In this document: positions 59,156-64,000 of the stretch, in pieces
How positions within the stretch are numbered: the stretch's first letter is position 1
How the letters are laid out: each line of letters starts with the position of its first letter
Assembly: GCF_003013695.1 (NCBI RefSeq)
Contig: NZ_CP027792.1
Location: 1,570,501 to 1,634,500, forward strand
Reading direction: 5' to 3'
DNA length: 64,000 nt
Origin: Pulveribacter suum
Lineage (GTDB): Bacteria; Pseudomonadota; Gammaproteobacteria; Burkholderiales; Burkholderiaceae_C
Program-made: the position numbers and the translations under genes
Notes under the pieces: generated by a model
The model's database searches: none
What the model was told of the DNA's origin: nothing
Seen by the model: only the letters and a program-made list of their open reading frames with translations

Positions 59156-59174
59156 GCAAACGAGAATCGTTCCT
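59156..59174. promoter_or_regulatory. Fur-box-like site
   Basis: GCAAACGAGAATCGTTCCT matches the 19-bp Fur consensus GATAATGAGAATCATTATC at 12 positions, including the GAGAATC core. It is upstream of the ferric-iron-binding protein gene, as expected for iron regulation. Confidence 0.6.
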
Positions 59175-59228
59175 GAATCAAACCGGTACCGGGGCAGGAC
59201 TGTCTGCTGGCAAAGCGCAGGCAAAAAA

Positions 59229-59251
59229 AAGCCCAGTCAACGACTGGGCTT
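59229..59251 (-). terminator. Intrinsic terminator of the phasin gene
   Basis: Stem AAGCCCAGTC / GACTGGGCTT with loop AAC; read on the minus strand it is followed by a run of T (complement of the A-run at 59223-59230). It ends the phasin transcript 114 bp after its stop. Confidence 0.85.
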
Positions 59252-59364
59252 GAAGGGATCCAGAAACAGGGTTTCGAGAGGATCCAAGGAGACAACTGGA
59301 GGATCTGGCGTGCCAGATCAAGCAGATGCAATTATAGGGGTAAACCCTGTGAATCGTCCAGTGA

Positions 59365-59919
59365 TCAGCCCTTGCGTTGCGTGTCGGCCACTTCGGCCGT
59401 GGCACGCGTGGCGCTGGAGGCCATGGCGTTGAAATTGGCTCCGGCGACGTCGCTGGCTTGCTTGACGGCCTTCTGCACGGATTCAAAGGCGTTGTTGGCG
59501 GCGGACACGGCGCTCTTCATCACTGCAACCGAAGTTTCCGAGCCGGCCGGGGCGTTCCTGGCGGCGGTCTCCACGAAGCTGCTGACGTTTTGCTGCACCT
59601 GGGCGGCCTGGGCTTCAAGTGCCTTGCCGAACTCGGTGCCCGTGCCCGAGGCGATCTCGTACAGGTGACGGCTGTAGGCCACGGCCTTTTCAGCCAGGGG
59701 TTGAAACTGGCTGGCCTGCAGGGCCAGCAGCTGCTGCACGTCCTTGGCAGACAGCACGGCCTGGGTGTGGGTGGCAGCTTCGCTCAAGGCGGCGCGCGAG
59801 GCGGCCACGTTCAGCTCGACGAGCTTTTCCATGCCTTCGAAAGCCTTGTTGGTCAGCCCGAACAGGGTTTCCAGGTTGGCCTTGTGCGAAGCGAGCAGTT
59901 GGTCTTGGGTCAGTGTCAT
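59365..59919 (-). CDS. phaP: Phasin (PHA granule-associated protein)
   Basis: Phasin of 184 aa, wholly helical and amphipathic. [45 protein letters not shown] is the typical phasin_2 start, followed by [37 protein letters not shown]. It coats polyhydroxyalkanoate granules and controls their size. Two TGCAGTGCAGCA-type palindromes upstream fit PhaR repressor sites. Confidence 0.92.
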   Translation of the reverse strand: MTLTQDQLLASHKANLETLFGLTNKAFEGMEKLVELNVAASRAALSEAATHTQAVLSAKDVQQLLALQASQFQPLAEKAVAYSRHLYEIASGTGTEFGKALEAQAAQVQQNVSSFVETAARNAPAGSETSVAVMKSAVSAANNAFESVQKAVKQASDVAGANFNAMASSATRATAEVADTQRKG

Positions 59920-60000
59920 GTCTTCTCTCCTGTGAGATGCCCCCTGGCGGGAGCGGGGTTGAGATGGCTGCGCTGTCCGGCCCTGAAGAACCTACTCATG

Positions 60001-60013
60001 TTGCAGTGCAGCA
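60001..60013. promoter_or_regulatory. PhaR-like operator, proximal
   Basis: TTGCAGTGCAGCA, sharing the GCAGTGCAGCA core with the distal site; 82 bp upstream of the phasin start. Confidence 0.5.
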
Positions 60014-60055
60014 TAAAGCGAATTCTACAGCGTTGACGCGAACTTGCAAGGATTT

Positions 60056-60070
60056 TGCTGCAGTGCAGCA
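60056..60070. promoter_or_regulatory. PhaR-like operator, distal
   Basis: TGCTGCAGTGCAGCA, a 7-bp perfect inverted repeat around G, of the CTGC-N-GCAG type used by PhaR. It lies between the divergent phasin and thioesterase genes. Confidence 0.55.
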
Positions 60071-60140
60071 ATTTTCTTGGTAACAAGATTTGTACGCGCT
60101 GCAAGCCCGGCCTGGGGTGCGCTGGCACAATCGTCCGTCC

Positions 60141-60629
60141 ATGAATGCTTCGCACTCCGCCAGCGCCTCGGCCAGTCTTCAGGCCCGGCCGATGCCCCAG
60201 CACCGCGCGTCCTACGCCGCCTTTCGTACCATCGGCTCGCGGTGGTCGGACAACGACATCTACGGCCACGTCAACAACGTCGTTTATTACGCCTGGTTCG
60301 ATACGGCGGTGAACGGCCACCTGATCGAGCAAGGTGCCCTGGACATCCATGGCGGCAACACCATCGGCCTGGTGATAGAGACGCAGTGCAACTACTTCGC
60401 CCCGCTGGCGTTCCCGCAAACGGTGGAGGCCGGGTTGCGCGTGGCACGTCTGGGCACCAGCAGCGTGCGCTACGAAGTCGGTCTGTTCGCCCAGGGGGAA
60501 GCCCTGAGCGCCGCCTGCGGCCACTTCATCCACGTCTATGTGGACCGGCAGGACCGCCGCCCGCGGCCGCTGCCGGCGCGCTTGCTGCAGGTGCTGCAGG
60601 CCCTGCAGATGCCCGCCGCGCCTCAGTAG
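60141..60629 (+). CDS. Acyl-CoA thioesterase, 4HBT family
   Basis: Hot-dog thioesterase of 162 aa. The active-site motif is SRWSDNDIYGHVNNVVYYAWFDTAVNGHLIEQG: Asp in 'wSDNDiyGHvNN' as in 4-hydroxybenzoyl-CoA thioesterases. Conserved GLVIETQCNYFAPLAFPQTVEAGLRVARLG follows. Substrate unknown. The ATG at 60141 is the first in frame near the conserved region; an upstream TTG extension is unlikely. Shares its upstream region with phaP. Confidence 0.85.
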   Translation: MNASHSASASASLQARPMPQHRASYAAFRTIGSRWSDNDIYGHVNNVVYYAWFDTAVNGHLIEQGALDIHGGNTIGLVIETQCNYFAPLAFPQTVEAGLRVARLGTSSVRYEVGLFAQGEALSAACGHFIHVYVDRQDRRPRPLPARLLQVLQALQMPAAPQ

Positions 60630-60746
60630 TCTCCGCAGCAGGCGCTGCGGCGTTGGTGCAACAATCGGACCGCTGCCGCCGGTCTTGCGTCTTTCTTCTT
60701 TCCCCGCGCGCTTTCGCTTCACCGGTGTGTCCCCGCGCCTGCTTTC

Positions 60747-61928
60747 ATGATCATCACCAGCCTGCTCGATACCGACCTGTACAAGTTCACCATGATGCAG
60801 GTGGTGCTGCATCAGTTTCCCGGCGCGCAGGTGGAATACCGCTTCAAGTGCCGCAACCCCGGCGTGCAGCTGGCGGCCTGCGTGGCCGAGATCCGCGACG
60901 AGATCCGCGCGCTGTGCAGTCTGTCCTTTCAGGACGCGGAGCTGAGCTACCTGCGCTCGCTGCGCTTCATCAAGAGCGACTTCGTGGACTTCCTGGGGCT
61001 GTTTCGCCTCAACGAGAAATACATCCGCGTGAGCGCGCTCCCCTCGGGTGAGATCGACATCACCATCTCCGGGCCCTGGCTGCACACCATCCTGTTCGAG
61101 ATTCCGGTGCTGTCCATCGTCAACGAGGTGTACTTTCGCCACCTGCACAAGGTGCCGGACTACCTGAAGGGCCGCAGCCGGCTGGACGAGAAGATCGCCC
61201 AGCTGCAGCAGACCGGCCTGGGGGGGCTGAAGATCGCCGACTACGGCACGCGCCGGCGTTTCTCGCGCGCCTGGCACGAGGAAATCCTGCACGTGCTGCG
61301 CGCCCGCGCGCCCGAGCAGCTGGCCGGCACCAGCAACGTGCTGTTCGCCATGAAGCTGGGCCTGACTCCTTTGGGCACGATGGCGCACGAATATCTGCAG
61401 GCCTGCCAGGCGCTGGGCCCGCGCCTGCGCGACACGCAGGTTTTCGCGTTCGAGGTGTGGGCCAAGGAGTACCGCGGCGACCTGGGCATCGCCCTGTCCG
61501 ATGTGTACGGCATGAACGCCTTCCTGCGCGACTTCGATTTGTACTTTTGCAAGCTGTTCGACGGCGCGCGCCATGATTCGGGCGACCCGTTCGTCTGGGG
61601 CGAGCGCATGCTGCAGCACCTGCGCGACAACCGCGTGGACCCGCGCACCAAGACGCTGATCTTCAGCGACGGCCTGACCGTGCCCCGCATCGTGGAGCTG
61701 CACCGCCAGTTCCACGGCCGCTGCCAGCTGGCCTTCGGCATCGGCACCAACCTGACCAACGACTTGGGGTACGAGCCGCTGCAGATCGTCATCAAGATGA
61801 CGCGCTGCAACGGCCAGCCAGTGGCCAAGGTGTCAGATGCGCCCGGCAAGAACATGTGCGACGACGAGAAATACCTGGCCTACCTGCGCCAGGTGTTCGA
61901 GATCCCGTCCGCGCCCGAAGGCGCGTGA
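60747..61928 (+). CDS. pncB: Nicotinate phosphoribosyltransferase
   Basis: PncB of 393 aa, normal length. [35 protein letters not shown] at the start, [49 protein letters not shown] with the conserved His, and [16 protein letters not shown] for PRPP. It makes nicotinate mononucleotide from nicotinate in the NAD salvage pathway. Confidence 0.95.
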   Translation: MIITSLLDTDLYKFTMMQVVLHQFPGAQVEYRFKCRNPGVQLAACVAEIRDEIRALCSLSFQDAELSYLRSLRFIKSDFVDFLGLFRLNEKYIRVSALPSGEIDITISGPWLHTILFEIPVLSIVNEVYFRHLHKVPDYLKGRSRLDEKIAQLQQTGLGGLKIADYGTRRRFSRAWHEEILHVLRARAPEQLAGTSNVLFAMKLGLTPLGTMAHEYLQACQALGPRLRDTQVFAFEVWAKEYRGDLGIALSDVYGMNAFLRDFDLYFCKLFDGARHDSGDPFVWGERMLQHLRDNRVDPRTKTLIFSDGLTVPRIVELHRQFHGRCQLAFGIGTNLTNDLGYEPLQIVIKMTRCNGQPVAKVSDAPGKNMCDDEKYLAYLRQVFEIPSAPEGA

Positions 61929-62001
61929 GCGCCCTGCGCCCGCACGCTGGCCCTGCAGCGGCAGGCCAAAAGAAGATGAGAGACCCAAGGAGATGAAATC
62001 C

Positions 62002-63417
62002 ATGAAGCCCCTGCGCGCGCTGGCCCTGTCCGCGTTCTTCCTGGCGCCCGCGCTGGCCGCGGCCGCCGACATCGACGGCGCCCGCCTGTCCATGCTGTGG
62101 GGCGTGCCCTTTGCCGGCGTGCTGCTGTCGATTGCGCTGCTGCCGCTGCTGGCGCCGCATTTCTGGCACCGTCACTTCGGCAAGGTGACGGCCGCCTGGT
62201 CGCTGGCCTTCCTGGTGCCGTTTGCCATCGTCTTTGGGCCTGCGGCGGCCACCGCCGGCTTTGCGCATGCGCTGCTGGCCGAGTACCTGCCGTTCGTCAT
62301 CTTGCTGGCGGCGCTGTTCACCGTGGCGGGCGGCATCTACATCCGCGGCAACCTGCAGGGCAGCGCCGGCCTGAACGTCGGCCTGCTGGCCATCGGCGCC
62401 GTGCTGGCCAGCTTCATGGGCACGACCGGCGCGTCCATGCTGCTGATTCGGCCCCTGATCCGCGCCAACGACGGGCGCAAGCACATCACGCACGTGGTGG
62501 TGTTCTTCATCTTCATCGTCTCCAACGCGGGCGGCTCGCTCACGCCCCTGGGCGATCCGCCGCTGTTCCTGGGCTTCCTCAAGGGCGTGGATTTTTTCTG
62601 GACGCTGCAGCACATCTGGCCCGAGACCCTGTTCATCGTGAGCGTGCTGCTGGCGCTGTTCTTTGCACTGGACGCCTGGTTCTGGCGCCAGCCGGGCGAG
62701 CGCCTGGCTGCGGATCCGACGCCCGACACGGCGCCCGAGACGTTTGGCTTCGATGGCAAGGTCAACTTCGCGCTGCTGGCTGTGGTGGTGGGCCTGGTGC
62801 TCATGAGCGGCCTGTGGAAGAGCGACGTGCAGTGGAACGTGGCCGGCACGGTGGTCGGCCTGCCCGGGCTGGTGCGCGACGCCGGGCTGATCCTGGTCAC
62901 ACTGGTCTCGCTGGCCCTGACGCCGGGCCAGGTGCACGAGGACAACCAGTTCAGCTGGGGACCCATGCAGGAGGTGGCCAAGCTGTTCGCCGGCATCTTC
63001 CTGACCATCATCCCGGTCATCGCCATGCTGAAGGCGGGCGTCAACGGCCCGTTCGGCGCGATCGTGTCGGCGGTGACGCGCGCCGACGGCTCGCCCGATC
63101 CGGCCATGTACTTCTGGGCCTCGGGCCTGCTGTCGTCCTTCCTGGACAACGCGCCGACCTATCTGGTGTTCTTCAATACCGCCGGAGGCGATCCGGTGAC
63201 TCTGATGACCACGCACGCGGCCACGCTGGCGGCGATTTCGGCCGGCTCGGTCTTCATGGGCGCCAACACCTACATCGGCAACGCGCCCAACCTGATGGTG
63301 AAGGCCATTGCCGAGGACCGCGGCGTGGCCATGCCCAGCTTCTTCGGCTACATGCTGTGGTCGGTGGGCATCCTGATGCCGCTGTTCGTCGTCATCACCT
63401 TCATCTGGCTGCGCTGA
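62002..63417 (+). CDS. nhaD: NhaD-type Na+/H+ antiporter
   Basis: Membrane antiporter of 471 aa, about twelve helices, with a signal-like N-terminus (MKPLRALALSAFFLAPALAAA). Segments typical of NhaD/ion transporter superfamily: FMGTTGASMLLIRPLIRAND, FIVSNAGGSLTPLGDPPLFLGFLKGVDFFW and SSFLDNAPTYLVFFN ... GSVFMGANTYIGNAPNLMVKAIAE, the two re-entrant regions with Asn/Asp and Gly. It exchanges Na+ (or Li+) for H+. The ATG at 62002 has AAGGAG 9 nt upstream; the ATG at 61993 sits directly on that site. Confidence 0.88.
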   Translation: MKPLRALALSAFFLAPALAAAADIDGARLSMLWGVPFAGVLLSIALLPLLAPHFWHRHFGKVTAAWSLAFLVPFAIVFGPAAATAGFAHALLAEYLPFVILLAALFTVAGGIYIRGNLQGSAGLNVGLLAIGAVLASFMGTTGASMLLIRPLIRANDGRKHITHVVVFFIFIVSNAGGSLTPLGDPPLFLGFLKGVDFFWTLQHIWPETLFIVSVLLALFFALDAWFWRQPGERLAADPTPDTAPETFGFDGKVNFALLAVVVGLVLMSGLWKSDVQWNVAGTVVGLPGLVRDAGLILVTLVSLALTPGQVHEDNQFSWGPMQEVAKLFAGIFLTIIPVIAMLKAGVNGPFGAIVSAVTRADGSPDPAMYFWASGLLSSFLDNAPTYLVFFNTAGGDPVTLMTTHAATLAAISAGSVFMGANTYIGNAPNLMVKAIAEDRGVAMPSFFGYMLWSVGILMPLFVVITFIWLR

Positions 63418-63451
63418 GCGCAGCGCCAGCAGCCCAGGAGCATTGCACCCC

Positions 63452-64000
63452 ATGACCAAGCCCCGCATCCTCATCGCCCGCAAGATCTTTCCCGAGGTCG
63501 TGCAGCGCCTGTCCGGGCACTTTGACGTGCAGGCCAACGACGCTGACGTGCCATGGACGCCCCAGGAGCTGGCCGCCCAGCTGCAGGACAAGGACGGCGC
63601 GCTGACCACCGGCAGCCAGCGCATCGACGGCGAGCTCCTGGCCGCCTGCCCGCGCCTGAAGGTGGTGGCCAACATGGCCGTGGGCTACAACAACTTCGAC
63701 GTGGCCGCCATGACCGCCGCGGGCGTGCAGGGCACCAACACGCCGGACGTGCTGACCGAGACCACCGCCGACTTCGGCTTTGCCCTGCTGATGGCCACGG
63801 CCCGGCGCATGGCGGAGGCCGAGCACTACCTGCGCGCCGGCCTGTGGCAGAACTGGAGCTACGACATGTTTGCCGGCAGCGAGGTGCACGGCAGCACCCT
63901 GGGCATTCTGGGCATGGGCCGCATCGGCCAGGGCATTGCCCGGCGCGGCGCACACGGTTTCGGCATGCAGGTCATCTACCACAACCGCTCGCGCTTGAGC
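63452..64000 (+). CDS. D-2-hydroxyacid dehydrogenase, GhrB/glycerate dehydrogenase type (3' end outside window)
   Basis: First 183 codons of a D-isomer-specific 2-hydroxyacid dehydrogenase. MTKPRILIARKIFPEVVQRL, VVANMAVGYNNFDVAAMTAAGVQGTNTPDVLTETTADFGFALLMATARR and the NAD motif LGILGMGRIGQGIARRG are visible. The catalytic Arg, Glu and His lie beyond the window. It probably reduces glyoxylate or hydroxypyruvate, a relative of the kguD product at 32800. Follows nhaD by 34 bp. Confidence 0.9.
   Translation, partial: MTKPRILIARKIFPEVVQRLSGHFDVQANDADVPWTPQELAAQLQDKDGALTTGSQRIDGELLAACPRLKVVANMAVGYNNFDVAAMTAAGVQGTNTPDVLTETTADFGFALLMATARRMAEAEHYLRAGLWQNWSYDMFAGSEVHGSTLGILGMGRIGQGIARRGAHGFGMQVIYHNRSRLS

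Overview
The window is one contiguous piece of a GC-rich (roughly 68-70 percent GC by eye) betaproteobacterial chromosome. The gene families, the bo3-type quinol oxidase with RegB/RegA beside it, the E. coli-type GshA, two phasin-type genes and a dispersed short palindrome built around AAGCGCTGGCAGCTATC all point to the Comamonadaceae (Acidovorax / Alicycliphilus / Diaphorobacter / Melaminivora-like). This placement is inference from content; no 16S gene is present. Most of the window is core genome. I see no CRISPR array, intact insertion sequence or prophage.

Layout. 1-3.4 kb: the end of a ParB-like gene, a chemoreceptor, and trhP (tRNA U34 hydroxylation). 3.5-10.3 kb (minus strand): cyoABCD, a SURF1-type assembly factor and the quinone/redox two-component pair regB-regA in one compact operon. 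10.6-11.9 kb: an MFS transporter preceded by an FNR/ANR-like box. 12.1-18.1 kb (minus): a long tight unit ribBA-like, ribH, nusB, aminotransferase, ybgC, tolQ, tolR, tolA. 18.2-24.8 kb: two MITE-like nested-palindrome elements, a tandem repeat carrying DnaA-box-like sites, a ferredoxin, a fold-IV aminotransferase, a SDR, gshA and a ThDP enzyme. 24.9-26.3 kb: an AT-richer islet with one unknown PIN-like gene, probably acquired. 26.6-34.5 kb: a 2-ketogluconate regulon (ptxS, four ABC transporter genes, kguE, kguK, kguD, eda) with a perfect PtxS-type operator. 34.6-39.9 kb: a DUF1566-like protein, two overlapping MFS exporters, a phasin-like gene, a DUF72 protein and an unknown. 40-44.8 kb: tex, an HDOD protein, then a preQ1-I riboswitch candidate ahead of a queuosine-precursor transporter and queC. 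45.2-49.1 kb (minus): lipoprotein, argG, ppnP, glycine-zipper protein, ArsC-like protein. 49.1-56.4 kb (plus): folC, a third MITE-like element, a SPOR protein, cvpA, purF, metZ, gltX. 56.4-57.1 kb: a perfectly duplicated tRNA Ala-Glu-Asp block. 57.2-64 kb: SDR, iron-binding protein with a Fur-like box, phasin with PhaR-like sites, thioesterase, pncB, nhaD-type antiporter and the start of a 2-hydroxyacid dehydrogenase.

How genes work together. RegB carries a quinone-binding motif and a redox cysteine and lies in the operon of a quinol oxidase, which suggests a closed redox-control loop. The ptxS cluster would convert 2-ketogluconate to its 6-phosphate (KguK), then 6-phosphogluconate (KguD), feeding Entner-Doudoroff and Eda; the usual MFS permease KguT is absent and a polar-amino-acid-type ABC transporter occupies its place. 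The YhhQ/QueC pair makes or salvages queuosine precursors under likely preQ1 control, while TrhP modifies another wobble-position uridine.

The most unusual signals are non-coding: the short palindrome family (at least a dozen copies, several forming stop codons of neighbouring genes and one read in frame inside tex), the three nested-palindrome MITE-like elements (two of which start exactly at the TAG stop of the upstream gene), and the 108-bp tandem repeat with DnaA-box-like sites.
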